Below, one piece after another: positions 16,541-24,562 of a stretch of 64,000 bases of DNA; within the stretch, counting starts at the first letter, position 1, and each line of letters opens with the position of its first letter. The translations under genes were made by a program, and so were the position numbers. A model generated the notes under the pieces. That model saw only the letters and a list, made by a program, of their open reading frames with translations. It was not told the origin of the DNA and did not search any database. The DNA is from Nonomuraea dietziae. GTDB taxonomy: Bacteria; Actinomycetota; Actinomycetes; Streptosporangiales; Streptosporangiaceae. The stretch spans positions 682,001 through 746,000 of the forward strand of contig NZ_JACIBV010000001.1 of NCBI RefSeq assembly GCF_014195505.1, given 5' to 3'.

Positions 16541-16580
16541 GCACTAATTAGTGCCTTCTTCCCAATGGAGAGTGACTCTC
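16541..16580. promoter_or_regulatory. Two palindromes in the HxlR/nitroreductase promoter region
   Basis: GCACTAATTAGTGC (16541-16554) is a perfect 14-bp palindrome. GAGAGT-G-ACTCTC (16568-16580) is a second perfect one. Centres are about 26.5 bp apart in a 68-bp intergenic region, well placed to repress both genes. Confidence 0.7.
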
Positions 16581-16594
16581 TCATAGTTGACCGC

Positions 16595-17263
16595 ATGATG
16601 AACACACTCTCGGTCGCCGAGGCGATCCGCCACCGCCGGACCGTCCGCCATTACCTGCCCGAACCCCTCCAGCCCTCCCAGCTCTCCGAGCTTCTCGCCC
16701 TTGCCGTCCAAGCACCGACCAGCTGGAACCTGCAGGATCGCTCGATCGTCGTGATCGATACCGCCGAAGGCCGCCAAGGGCTGGTGTGGGCCACTGGCGG
16801 GCAACCCCAGCCGCAGGAGGCACCGGTCGTCTTGGTCTTCGTCGCCGAGCCCGAGTCGTGGCGCGAGGACCACAGCGACGTCTACGACCAGGCACGCCGC
16901 AACGGGGCCTGGAACGAGGAGTTCATCGCGATGTTCTCCGCGGCTTCGCAGGCGTTCCAGCAGGACCTGCAGGCGCGCGGTCTGCTGCGTGAATACGCGG
17001 TGAAGGACGCGATGATCGCCGCCACCTACGTGATGCTCGCCGCCACCGAGATGGGCCTGGCCACCTCGCCGATGAACGGCTGGGACGAGGCCAAGGTGAA
17101 AAAGATCATCGGCATCGACGACCGCGACGACCTGGCCATCGCCCTGCTGGTCTCGATCGGACACCCGGCCGAGGAGCGGCGCCATCCCGGCCGCCGCCCC
17201 ATGGAACGCACCATTTTCCACCACCAGCATGGGACCCCGTGGAACACCACGGCTCAGGGATGA
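16595..17263 (+). CDS. Nitroreductase-family FMN oxidoreductase
   Basis: The protein has 222 residues from the ATG at 16595 (ATG 16598 also possible). It has the nitroreductase start VAEAIRHRRTVRHYLPEPL, the APTSWNLQDRSIVV active-site loop, and MIAATYVMLAATEMGLATSPMNGWD for the FMN phosphate region, with VSIGHPAE near the end. It would reduce quinones or nitro compounds with NAD(P)H in the cytoplasm. The divergent HxlR regulator and two operators suggest induction by its substrates. Confidence 0.93.
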   Translation: MMNTLSVAEAIRHRRTVRHYLPEPLQPSQLSELLALAVQAPTSWNLQDRSIVVIDTAEGRQGLVWATGGQPQPQEAPVVLVFVAEPESWREDHSDVYDQARRNGAWNEEFIAMFSAASQAFQQDLQARGLLREYAVKDAMIAATYVMLAATEMGLATSPMNGWDEAKVKKIIGIDDRDDLAIALLVSIGHPAEERRHPGRRPMERTIFHHQHGTPWNTTAQG

Positions 17264-17314
17264 CGGGGTTGAGTCGCGACCGGCACGCCACCGACTCATG
17301 AGGATGCACCACCC

Positions 17315-17542
17315 TCAGGTCACCAGGTAACGGTGCAGGGAAGTCTTGGGGATGCCGGTCTTGGCGGCGATGACACCAAGAGAATCACCCTGCCCCTTCA
17401 ACAGCCGGGCGTACTCGATCTTGTCTTCGGGGTGAGCAACTGGGCGGCCGATCTGGCGGCCGCCGGCCTCGGCGAGGGTGCGGGCGCGTTCGGCGGTGAA
17501 GGTCCGTTCCATTGGGTCGTATGACGCGATCCTTACCACCAC
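17315..17542 (-). pseudogene. C-terminal fragment of a serine recombinase (resolvase/invertase)
   Basis: The 75-residue frame ends TFTAERARTLAEAGGRQIGR, DKIEYARLLKGQGDSLGVIA and AKTGIPKTSLHRYL, the HTH_7 end of actinobacterial site-specific serine recombinases. The catalytic N-terminal domain with its Ser is absent. It is a truncated relic. Confidence 0.75.
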
Positions 17543-17639
17543 CCCTGCTTCGGCCTGCCGTTAAGGAAGCTGTCACCAGGTGCACGGAGCACGTCTGACC
17601 TGGTCAGGGCGGCGCAGATGGGAGTCCGTCGGCGGTCGC

Positions 17640-17765
17640 GACTTGCTGGTCGTGCTCGCGGAGCATGCGTAGGACGGTGATGGGTGCTGGCCCTTCTTCT
17701 TGCCCTTGGTGATGACCAGGCGGGCGGCGATGTCGCGTAGGTGGAGCTGTTCGTCCTGGTGGGTC
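17640..17765 (-). pseudogene. Second serine-recombinase fragment, frameshifted
   Basis: The minus strand reads QDEQLHLRDIAARLVITKGK, then after a one-base shift TVLRMLREHDQQV. This is the middle linker region of the same recombinase family, so the two fragments may come from one gene with a deletion between them. Confidence 0.55.
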
Positions 17766-17779
17766 CTCGTAGGACGGGG

Positions 17780-17808
17780 TGTTTCATAGGTCTGACGCCT
17801 ATGAAACA
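17780..17808. repeat. Perfect 11-bp inverted repeat with 7-bp centre
   Basis: TGTTTCATAGG-TCTGACG-CCTATGAAACA. The 11-7-11 layout resembles a tyrosine-recombinase core site, and it is AT-richer than its surroundings. It lies next to recombinase relics and 152 bp before the RibD-type reductase gene. A terminator or operator is possible instead. Confidence 0.65.
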
Positions 17809-17959
17809 GCTGCTCGGCCACGGCGTGTTGGGCGGTGGCGGTCGGCGTGCGGGAGAAGTCCTTGAAAAAGTTCGAAGGCGGTGTCGGATCGGGTCAGTCG
17901 TGTTCGTGGAAGTGGTGAAGCCGCCCAGCGGAGGTGGCCCAAGAAGAGGGAGTGGCACC

Positions 17960-18559
17960 ATGAGCACCACCTTCACCGTCGACTTCTTCTGCAGCCTCGA
18001 CGGCTACGGCATGGCCAGAGGTTGGCCCGGGTACTGGGGGAAGGAAGGTCCCGAGGTCCGCGAGGACCGGGTCCGCACCTTCGCGCAGGACCAGGTGCTC
18101 GTCTTCGGCGCGACGACATTCCGAGAGTTCCGGAAGTTCGTGGTCGAGTACGACGAGCCGTACTACGACAGCCTGAACGAGCTGCCGAAGATCGTGTTCT
18201 CCAGCACGCTCGAAGACCCGCTCGGGTGGCGGAACTCGATGGTTCTCAACGAGGACGCGGTGACGGCGATCGAGCGCCTGAAGCGCACCACCGACGTCCC
18301 GATGCGTTCGCACGGCAGCATCTCGCTGAACCGCGCTCTGCTCGCCGCCGGCCTCGTCGACCGGCTCGAAGTCGTCATGTTCCCCGCCATCTCAGGCCGC
18401 GCCGGCGGAGCGGCGCTCTTCCACGACGGGGCGGAGTTCGATCTGGAGCTCATCGAGTCGACCGTGCTCGACGGCCGGACGCAGAAGCTCGTGTACACCC
18501 CGCACCTTCACGGCGAGATCCCCGAGGGTGTCGGGCCGCGGCCCCGAAACGCGGGCTAG
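17960..18559 (+). CDS. Dihydrofolate reductase-like (RibD C-terminal domain) protein
   Basis: The protein has 199 residues; the ATG at 17960 follows GGGAGTGG. It starts TFTVDFFCSLDGYGMARGWP, then VLVFGATTFREFRKFV, PKIVFSSTL and RALLAAGLVDRLEVVMFPAI, the standard pattern of the stand-alone RibD_C/DHFR-like family, and ends with TQKLVYTP. The domain binds NADPH; the substrate of these stand-alone proteins is not known. A decayed relative lies at 41064-41500. Confidence 0.9.
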   Translation: MSTTFTVDFFCSLDGYGMARGWPGYWGKEGPEVREDRVRTFAQDQVLVFGATTFREFRKFVVEYDEPYYDSLNELPKIVFSSTLEDPLGWRNSMVLNEDAVTAIERLKRTTDVPMRSHGSISLNRALLAAGLVDRLEVVMFPAISGRAGGAALFHDGAEFDLELIESTVLDGRTQKLVYTPHLHGEIPEGVGPRPRNAG

Positions 18560-18603
18560 GTGTGGCGGAGCAGTGTCTTGACACCACAGGAGAGGATCTT
18601 CAG

Positions 18604-18888
18604 ATGCGTTATCTGGGTTCCGTGATCGATGACAAGAGCAATCCCGGCAGCACGGACAGGCAGCCCGCCATCAGCGCGTTCAACGAACGGCTGATCGCCG
18701 AGGGTTACTGGGTCTTCGCGGCCGCCGTGGAGCGGTGGCCGGCCGACGGCGTACCGCCCAATCCCGGCGCCTGGCTGACCACGACCGCCAACCGCAAGGC
18801 CATCGACCGGATCCGCCGCGAGAACGAGCCGGAACAGCAGGGTCGGCGAGTCGTGTTCCATCGCCGTGGCGAGCAGGAACTCGTCTAG
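18604..18888 (+). pseudogene. YCII-ECF42 fusion left by a deletion
   Basis: The 94-residue frame begins like a YCII protein (MRYLGSVIDDKSNPG, FNERLIAEGYWVFA). It then continues without a break as ECF42 sigma region 2 (VERWPADGVPPNPGAWLTTT, NRKAIDRIRRENEPEQ). The rest of both genes is missing: the YCII C-terminus with DGPF, the sigma start, region 4 and the helical extension. After about 18840 the sequence is antisense to a Tn3 transposase relic. It is a collapsed third copy of the ECF42-YCII module. Confidence 0.8.
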
Positions 18889-19243
18889 TTCCTTGCGCTC
18901 CAGCGTGGTCGGCAGCCGCCACCCCAGAATGCTCGGTCCGCGTCTTCGCCCGCCGCCCGTACGAGCGCAGCCCGGCCGGGTCGACGCCGAGCTGCTCGGC
19001 CAGCCTGGCCCCCGCCACCGGCGGGGCCGAAAGCACCTTGTCCGGCACGAACCCCAGCCACGGCAACGTGCATAACGCCACGGCCAAGCCGGGCCGGTCC
19101 GCCGGACCACGGCCACGACCGGGCTCGACGAACGCGACATCCGCCGGAGTCAGGGTGAAGAACCTCGCTAGCTCGTCCCTGTCAATCCCCGGGAACCCCC
19201 GCAAGCGCTCCAGCTCCTCGTCCGCGAACACCTGCGTCGCCAA
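18840..19243 (-). pseudogene. N-terminal remnant of a Tn3-family transposase (DUF4158 part)
   Basis: A TTG at 19243 with GGGAGG ahead of it starts LATQVFADEELERLRGFPGI, then RDELARFFTLTPADVAFVEP and LAEQLGVDPAGLRSYGRRAK. A frame change follows, then LPTTLERKELDEFLLATAME and HDSPTLLFRL. This is the DUF4158 N-terminus of Tn3-type transposases; the catalytic two-thirds are gone. Its breakpoint coincides with the collapsed YCII-ECF42 fragment, so the transposon probably caused that deletion. Confidence 0.8.
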
Positions 19244-19373
19244 GAAAGACCTCCCGCCAGGCCCAAGCCGCCCTCCAATACCTTGGATGGCCAGGAGCCC
19301 CCTTCCATCCGGGCCGTGACCCGTCCGGGCCGTGAGCCGACAATTGTCGGATGGGTCCGGCAGGATGGCGGCC

Positions 19374-19823
19374 ATGGTTTCTTATCAGCTGGTCATTGAC
19401 TGTGCGGCACCCGAGCGGATGGCCCGGTTCTGGGCGGGCGCGCTGCGGTACACGGTGGAGCCGCCGCCGGGTGGATTCGACACGTGGCGGGATTACTGGC
19501 GCAGTCTCGGAGTGCCGGAGGACGAGCTGGGCGAGGGGGACGGCAGCGACAGCATCGTCGATCCCGAGGGGCACGGGCCGAGGATCTGGTTTCAGCAGGT
19601 GCCTGAGGGCAAGGTGGCCAAGAACCGGTTCCACCTGGATGTGAAGGTGGGCGGCAGGCGGGAGGACGTACCGCTGGAGACCCGGAAAGCGCGCGTGGAT
19701 GCCGAGGTGGAGCGGCTTGTCCAGGCGGGGGCGTCCGTTGTGCGGGTGCTGTCGCAGTCCGGGGTTGATCACTATGCGGTGGCGATGGTGGATCCCGAGG
19801 GGAACGAGTTCGACGTGGTCTAG
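19374..19823 (+). CDS. VOC (glyoxalase/bleomycin-resistance fold) protein
   Basis: The protein has 149 residues; the ATG at 19374 is taken from the family start SYQLVIDCAAPERMARFW, with an ATG at 19365 also possible. Later segments are DPEGHGPRIWFQQVPEGKVA, KNRFHLDVKVGG and DHYAVAMVDPEGNEFDVV, giving the paired beta-alpha-beta-beta-beta repeats with His and Glu at metal positions. The substrate is unknown. It is intact despite its place beside transposon relics. Confidence 0.88.
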   Translation: MVSYQLVIDCAAPERMARFWAGALRYTVEPPPGGFDTWRDYWRSLGVPEDELGEGDGSDSIVDPEGHGPRIWFQQVPEGKVAKNRFHLDVKVGGRREDVPLETRKARVDAEVERLVQAGASVVRVLSQSGVDHYAVAMVDPEGNEFDVV

Positions 19824-19984
19824 CGCCGTTTTCCGCACGTCATCGGCTATCCCGCGTCTCCGCACCCCCCGCCGCACTCTGCCGGCACCCGCGCCGGAAG
19901 CCGCCTGCGACGGCGACCCGTGAACCGCCCGTACGCGACCCTTTGACGCGTGGCGGGGCGCGGCCGGCCGCACGGCGTTCCCGC

Positions 19985-20317
19985 TCATCTATGCAGGCTC
20001 TCGATACGCTCCATGTGCTCCTCGCCCCACTCGCCGAGCGGCGCCATCGCGGTGTTGAGCGACTGGCCGAAGTCGGTCAGCGAGTACTCCACCTTCGGAG
20101 GAACCTGATGGTAGACCTCGCGGTGCACCAGACCGCTGCCCTCCATCTCCCGCAGCTGCAGTATCAGCACCCGCTCGCTGATGCCCGGCACTGAGCGCCT
20201 CAGCTCTCCGAACCGCAGGGGCCCCTCGGCGAGCGAGAAGAGGATCAGCCCCTTCCACTTGCCTCCCATGATGTCGATCGCGGCGTCCAGCCCGCACGTG
20301 AAGGTCCGCTTCTTCAC
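19985..20317 (-). CDS. HxlR-family transcriptional regulator
   Basis: The protein has 110 residues from the GTG at 20317, preceded by GGAGGAG. It reads TCGLDAAIDIMGGKWKGLIL, VPGISERVLILQLREME, then YHQVPPKVEYSLTDFGQSL. The Cys before the HTH is conserved. No intact partner gene is adjacent: upstream are a broken TetR and a broken SDR gene, so its original target may be gone. Confidence 0.92.
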   Translation of the reverse strand: MKKRTFTCGLDAAIDIMGGKWKGLILFSLAEGPLRFGELRRSVPGISERVLILQLREMEGSGLVHREVYHQVPPKVEYSLTDFGQSLNTAMAPLGEWGEEHMERIESLHR

Positions 20318-20356
20318 CAGCGCTCCTCCTGCAAAAGGTCCGTCCCTGCTGCCAGG

Positions 20357-20880
20357 CTACTCAGGAGGCAGGAGCGGGCCGAACGCCTGCAGGAAGGTGC
20401 GGACGGCGGCGCGGGTCACCTGCCGGAGCTCGGTGTCGCCGACCTCGCGGGTGCCCATGCGACAGCGCGCCTCCATGGGGCCGATGAGCAGGGCGGTGAA
20501 CTGCTCGGCCGCCTCGGCGGGGTCGGTCGCGCGCAGCCGCCCCGCGAGCGTGAGCCTGGCGAATCGGTCGGCCAGAGCGTCGTTGAGCCGGTGCGCCCCG
20601 TGCTCCCTGACGATGTCGAGCACGTCCGGGAATCTGGTGATCTCCGCGTGGAGCAGCCGCCGAAGCGCGCACGACCGGTCGTCGCAGTGCTGGCGCAGCA
20701 GGGTGTGGCCGACTCCAGCGTGGCTTGCAGGTCGTCACCCGGCTCGGCCAGTGGTTCGAGTGCGGCGAGCCGCTCTTTCAGCATGGCGGCCGACGCCTCC
20801 ATGGCGTGCCTGAACAGCGTCGCCTTGTCGGTGAGGTGGTTGTAGACGGTCGGCTTGGCCGTGCCCGCCCCCTGAGGCGC
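20357..20880 (-). pseudogene. TetR-family regulator, 5'-truncated and frameshifted
   Basis: The frame begins inside the HTH (AKPTVYNHLTDKATLFRHAM) without the first two helices. It changes frame near 20700 and ends cleanly as VREHGAHRLNDALADRFARL, LIGPMEARCRMG, VRTFLQAFGPLLPPE. The HTH is incomplete, so it cannot bind DNA normally. Its missing 5' end meets the missing 5' end of an SDR gene on the other strand. Confidence 0.75.
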
Positions 20881-21236
20881 GGTTACGACGGTGTGGCCGC
20901 CCAGATGCAGGCCGGCAGGGCCGACGACCTGCTCGGCGTGGCCTTCGCGGCCGAGCACCCGGCGGCGAGAACGCGTTACGTGCTGGTCAATCCCGGCGAC
21001 CAGTTTCGCCGGTGAGTACGACGCGGCGACCGCGGCGCACGTCGAGAGGCTCAGGAGGTACGGCCGGCCGGCCGGTCGGCGAGGGCATCGGGCCGATCGT
21101 CGCCCGCGTCGACGCGCCGCCGTCCGAGCCGGTCAGCGCCTTCGTGCTAGGTAAGCGGATCGGCCTGGGCGACCCGTCCTTCGACGGGAGGGCCGCCGCA
21201 AGGCTCCACGACCCCACCCAGAAATTAGTCACTTAA
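20881..21236 (+). pseudogene. Short-chain dehydrogenase, C-terminal remnant
   Basis: Three pieces in successive frames: FAAEHPAARTRYVLVNPG, SFAGEYDAATAAHVERLRRY, and VGEGIGPIVARVDAPPSEPV ending HDPTQKLVT. This is the end of a classical SDR; the Rossmann N-terminus and YxxxK catalytic pair are missing. It faces away from the truncated TetR gene, as in an ordinary divergent TetR/SDR pair that lost its centre. Confidence 0.7.
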
Positions 21237-21266
21237 ATTGACTATAATGATACGTGACTATATGGT
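21226..21266 (+). promoter_or_regulatory. Promoter with overlapping operator for the monooxygenase gene
   Basis: TTGACT (21238-21243) and TATGGT (21261-21266) are 17 bp apart, a good sigma70-like promoter. TAGTCA-(7 nt)-TGACTA (21226-21244) is a perfect inverted repeat covering the -35, and TGACTA recurs at 21255-21260. This AT-rich island contrasts with its surroundings. Confidence 0.6.
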
Positions 21267-21295
21267 CTCCTCATAAGCGTTCGAAGGAGACCCCG

Positions 21296-21598
21296 ATGAG
21301 CACGACAGTCGAGCTGACCCGCTTCACGGTGGCGCAGGACAGGACCGAGGCGATGCTGGCCGCGCGTCCGGGGATGCTGGCCGATTTCCGCGCCGACAGG
21401 GAAGGCTTTCTCGGCGCCCGCCTGGTGCGGCTACCGGGCGGCGAGTGGCTGGACGTCGTGGAATGGCGCTCGGCCGACGACTTCGCCGCCTCCCGCCGCA
21501 AGGGCGCCAACCTGCCCGGCATCGCCGCGTTCTTCGCCACGATCGCCGAGCTGGTCAGCGCGGAGGAGGGTGTCCTCGCCGACGACGCCGAGCGGTGA
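21296..21598 (+). CDS. Antibiotic biosynthesis monooxygenase (ABM) domain protein
   Basis: The protein has 100 residues with GAAGGAG 8 nt before the ATG. The dimeric ferredoxin-like ABM fold is indicated by VELTRFTVAQDRTEAMLAA, REGFLGARLVRLPGGEWLDV and VEWRSADDFAASR. Such proteins oxidise aromatic or quinol substrates without cofactor, or degrade haem; substrate not assignable. It has its own regulated promoter. Confidence 0.85.
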   Translation: MSTTVELTRFTVAQDRTEAMLAARPGMLADFRADREGFLGARLVRLPGGEWLDVVEWRSADDFAASRRKGANLPGIAAFFATIAELVSAEEGVLADDAER

Positions 21599-21688
21599 GC
21601 TCGGCGGTCCGGTTACGGGTTTCCGCCATCGAGGTCGGCGGCCGGCCCCCATGGTCACCGCGCCCCCCGCTGCCTAGCGTGGTCCGAC

Positions 21689-22603
21689 GTGATCAGTCTC
21701 AAGGGTTTGAGCAAGCGCTACGGCGACAGGATGGCGGTCGACGAGCTGACCCTGGAGGTGAGGCCGGGCGCGGTGACCGGGTTCCTCGGGCCGAACGGGG
21801 CGGGCAAGTCGACCACGATGCGCATGATCCTCGGGCTCGACCGTCCCACGGCGGGCACGGCGCTCATCGGCGGCGTGCCGTACCACCGCATCAGATATCC
21901 GCTGCAGAAGGTGGGGGCGCTGCTCGACGCGCGGGCGCTGCATCCGGGACGCAGCGGGCACGCCCACCTGGTGGCGATGGCGCGCAGCAACGGCATCGCG
22001 CGCGGCAGGGTCGCCGAGGTGCTGGAGACGGTCGGGCTCGGCGAGGCGGCGCGCAAGCGGGCCGGCGCGCTGTCGCTGGGCATGAGCCAGCGCCTCGGCA
22101 TCGCCTGCGCGCTGCTGGGCGACCCCGAGGTGGTGATGTTCGACGAGCCCGTCAACGGACTCGATCCCGACGGCGTGCGGTGGGTGCGCCACCTGATGCG
22201 CTCGCTGGCCGACGAGGGCCGCACGGTGTTCGTCTCCAGCCACCTCATGAGCGAGATGCAGCTCACCGCCGACCATCTGGTCGTGCTGGGCAAGGGGCGG
22301 CTCATCTTGGACGCGCCGCTGGCCGAGGTCATCGCGCGCAGTTCGCTGACCGCCGTGGTCGTGCGCACGCCGCACGCCGCCGACCTGGCCGTACGGCTGA
22401 AGGCCGGCGGCGTCGCGGTGGAGCGCGTCGGCGAGAACGAGCTCGTCGCCACCGGCGTCGCGATCGAGCGCGTCGGCGACCTGGCCCACGAGGCGGGCAT
22501 CAGGCTGCACGAGCTGCGCACCCGCGAGGCCTCCCTGGAGCAGGCCTACCAGGAACTGACGGCGAGCAGTGTGGAGTACGGCGCGCAGAAGGCGGGGGTA
22601 TGA
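21689..22603 (+). CDS. ABC transporter ATP-binding protein (DrrA-like exporter class)
   Basis: The protein has 304 residues. Walker A is GPNGAGKST, the signature LSLGMSQRLGIA, and Walker B VVMFDEPVNGLDPDG, followed by the switch His in VSSHLMSEM. The start is a GTG at 21689 with TAGCGT just upstream and no ribosome site, so probably leaderless. The permease starts 1 bp after the stop. Together they form an antibiotic/peptide-type exporter, downstream of which lie its likely kinase and response regulator. Confidence 0.93.
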   Translation: MISLKGLSKRYGDRMAVDELTLEVRPGAVTGFLGPNGAGKSTTMRMILGLDRPTAGTALIGGVPYHRIRYPLQKVGALLDARALHPGRSGHAHLVAMARSNGIARGRVAEVLETVGLGEAARKRAGALSLGMSQRLGIACALLGDPEVVMFDEPVNGLDPDGVRWVRHLMRSLADEGRTVFVSSHLMSEMQLTADHLVVLGKGRLILDAPLAEVIARSSLTAVVVRTPHAADLAVRLKAGGVAVERVGENELVATGVAIERVGDLAHEAGIRLHELRTREASLEQAYQELTASSVEYGAQKAGV

Positions 22604-22604
22604 C

Positions 22605-23387
22605 ATGCGGCAGGTGATCGGCGCCGAATGGGCGAAGCTGTGGTCGGTCCGCTCCACGTGGTGGTGCCTGGCGGGCTTGACGGCGCTCATGGTGCTGAGC
22701 GCGCTGGCGCTGGGCGGCGCGACGGCCACGGACCTGATGCGGGAAGGCGTGCGGAGCGCCCGCTTCGCCGTGAGCGAGCCGGTGGTCTCGGCCACCACGT
22801 TCGCGCAGTTCGCCCTGGTCGCGCTGGCGATGCTGGTGATCACCTCGGAGTACGCCTCGGGCAGCGTCAGGAGCACGTTGCAGGCCACCCCGATCAGGGG
22901 CCGGATGCTGGCGGCGAAGGCGCTGGTGGTGCTGCCGGTGATGTTCGTCGCCGGGGTGCTGTCGGGCGCGCTGGCGACGGCGGCCGGCTACGTCGTCCTC
23001 TCCCTCGACACCTTCGGCGGCCACGCGGCGCTGCCGCTCGGGGAGGTCACGCTCGACCTGCTGCGCGTGGGCGTCTTCTTCGCCCTGGTCGCGGTGATGA
23101 CGCTCGGCGTGGGCACCGCGATGCGCAGCGCGGCAGGCACGCTCACCGTGGTGTTCATGCTGCTCATGGGGCTGCCGCTGATGCTGTTGATGGCGGGAGG
23201 GCCGGCGGCGGTCGAGGTGTCGCTGCGCATGCCGCTCTTCGCCGGGCTGGCCTTCATGGAAAGCACCGACAACATGACCGGCGGGCCCATCCCGTACCCG
23301 GCGGGCGAGGGGCTGGCGTGGCTGCTGGTCTGGACGGCGGCGGCGTTGGCGGCGGGCTATGCCGTCCTGCGCGGACGCGACGCCTAG
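22605..23387 (+). CDS. ABC-2 type permease
   Basis: The protein has 260 residues with six probable membrane segments. It begins VIGAEWAKLWSVRSTWWCLA, typical of ABC-2 permeases of lantibiotic or antibiotic resistance exporters, then VITSEYASGSVRSTLQATPI in the first loop. It overlaps nothing but starts 1 bp after the ATPase stop, so the two are coupled and should form the 2+2 transporter. Confidence 0.92.
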   Translation: MRQVIGAEWAKLWSVRSTWWCLAGLTALMVLSALALGGATATDLMREGVRSARFAVSEPVVSATTFAQFALVALAMLVITSEYASGSVRSTLQATPIRGRMLAAKALVVLPVMFVAGVLSGALATAAGYVVLSLDTFGGHAALPLGEVTLDLLRVGVFFALVAVMTLGVGTAMRSAAGTLTVVFMLLMGLPLMLLMAGGPAAVEVSLRMPLFAGLAFMESTDNMTGGPIPYPAGEGLAWLLVWTAAALAAGYAVLRGRDA

Positions 23388-23398
23388 ACTCTGTGGCC

Positions 23399-24562
23399 GT
23401 GTCAGCCAACCGGGTCATCCGCGCGCTGGTGGGAGTGCTCGCGGGCATGGCCCTCGGCGTCGTCGAACTCGCCTTCCTCCTCCTGGCCTGGCCCGTCACG
23501 CTGCTGCCCGCCACCCTGTTCCCCACCGCGCGGCCGGCCGTCGACAGAGGCGTCGCGAGGCTGCTGACGCTGGAGCGGGCCAGGCTCGCCACGTGGCTCG
23601 AGCACTCTCCGACGGGGGAGGGCGGCGGCTACGGCTACCTGGCCGTCCGCGCGGCAGTGGGTGTCGTCGGCGGCTACTGCTGCGCGACGCTGGTCTTCCT
23701 GGGCGGCCTGCTGCTGGTCGGCGGCGTGTGGGAGCTGATCGGCGGCCACGCGCACGTGGTGCCCGTGAACCTGCCCGGTGTGAAGGTGGTCACCAACAGC
23801 GCCGCGGTAGGGGTGAGCGGTGCGGTCGCGCTGCTGGCGCTGGCCGTGCTCGCCGTCCTGGCCATGGGGACGGCCGAGCGGCGGCTGGCCGACCACTTCC
23901 TCGGTCCCGGCAGGCACGAACTGATGCGCAGGCGCATCGCCGAGCTGACCGCGACCCGTTCCGGCATCGTCAGGGCCGTCGACGACGAGCGGCGCAGGAT
24001 CGAGCGCGACCTGCACGACGGCGTGCAGCAACGAGGGGTGGCGCTGGCCATGCTGCTCGGCCGCGCCAAGCACAGCCCCGACCAGGCCAGGACGGCCGAG
24101 CTGGTCGCGCAGGCCTACACCGAGTCGCGTCAGCTCCTGGACGAGCTGCGCAGCGTGGCGTGGCGGATCTACCCGACCGCGCTCGACGAGCTCGGCCTGC
24201 GTGCCGCGCTCGCAGGGGTGGCCGAGCGGGCCGGCGTGCCGGTGACCGTCCACTACGGACTGACCGAGCGGCCCGTCTCCGAGGTCGAGACCGCGCTCTA
24301 CTTCGTGGCCAGGGAGGCGATCACCAACGCGGTCAAGCACGCGGGCGCGCGTGACATCCTGGTCGTGTTGACCGAGGACGAGCGGACGGTGGGCGTGGCG
24401 ATCTCCGACGACGGCGCGGGCGGCGCCGACCCCTCGGGCGGCGGGCTGTCGGGCCTGGCCAGGAGGGTCCTGGCGCTCGACGGCGAGTTCACCGTCGAGA
24501 GCGCGGAGGGCGGCCCCACCAAGATCGCCGCGAGGCTGCCGAAGGCGGCGCCGTGCGGCTGA
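23399..24562 (+). CDS. Sensor histidine kinase (HisKA_3/NarX type)
   Basis: The protein has 387 residues from the GTG at 23399 (GTG 23393 equally possible). Four hydrophobic segments in the first 165 residues form the membrane sensor, with a short outside loop (HAHVVPVNLPGVKV). The DHp motif is ERDLHDGVQQR with His206, and the ATPase domain has REAITNAVKHAG and SDDGAGGAD. It starts 11 bp after the permease stop and overlaps the response regulator by 10 bp: one operon. It probably senses a compound handled by the exporter or membrane stress. Confidence 0.92.
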   Translation: MSANRVIRALVGVLAGMALGVVELAFLLLAWPVTLLPATLFPTARPAVDRGVARLLTLERARLATWLEHSPTGEGGGYGYLAVRAAVGVVGGYCCATLVFLGGLLLVGGVWELIGGHAHVVPVNLPGVKVVTNSAAVGVSGAVALLALAVLAVLAMGTAERRLADHFLGPGRHELMRRRIAELTATRSGIVRAVDDERRRIERDLHDGVQQRGVALAMLLGRAKHSPDQARTAELVAQAYTESRQLLDELRSVAWRIYPTALDELGLRAALAGVAERAGVPVTVHYGLTERPVSEVETALYFVAREAITNAVKHAGARDILVVLTEDERTVGVAISDDGAGGADPSGGGLSGLARRVLALDGEFTVESAEGGPTKIAARLPKAAPCG

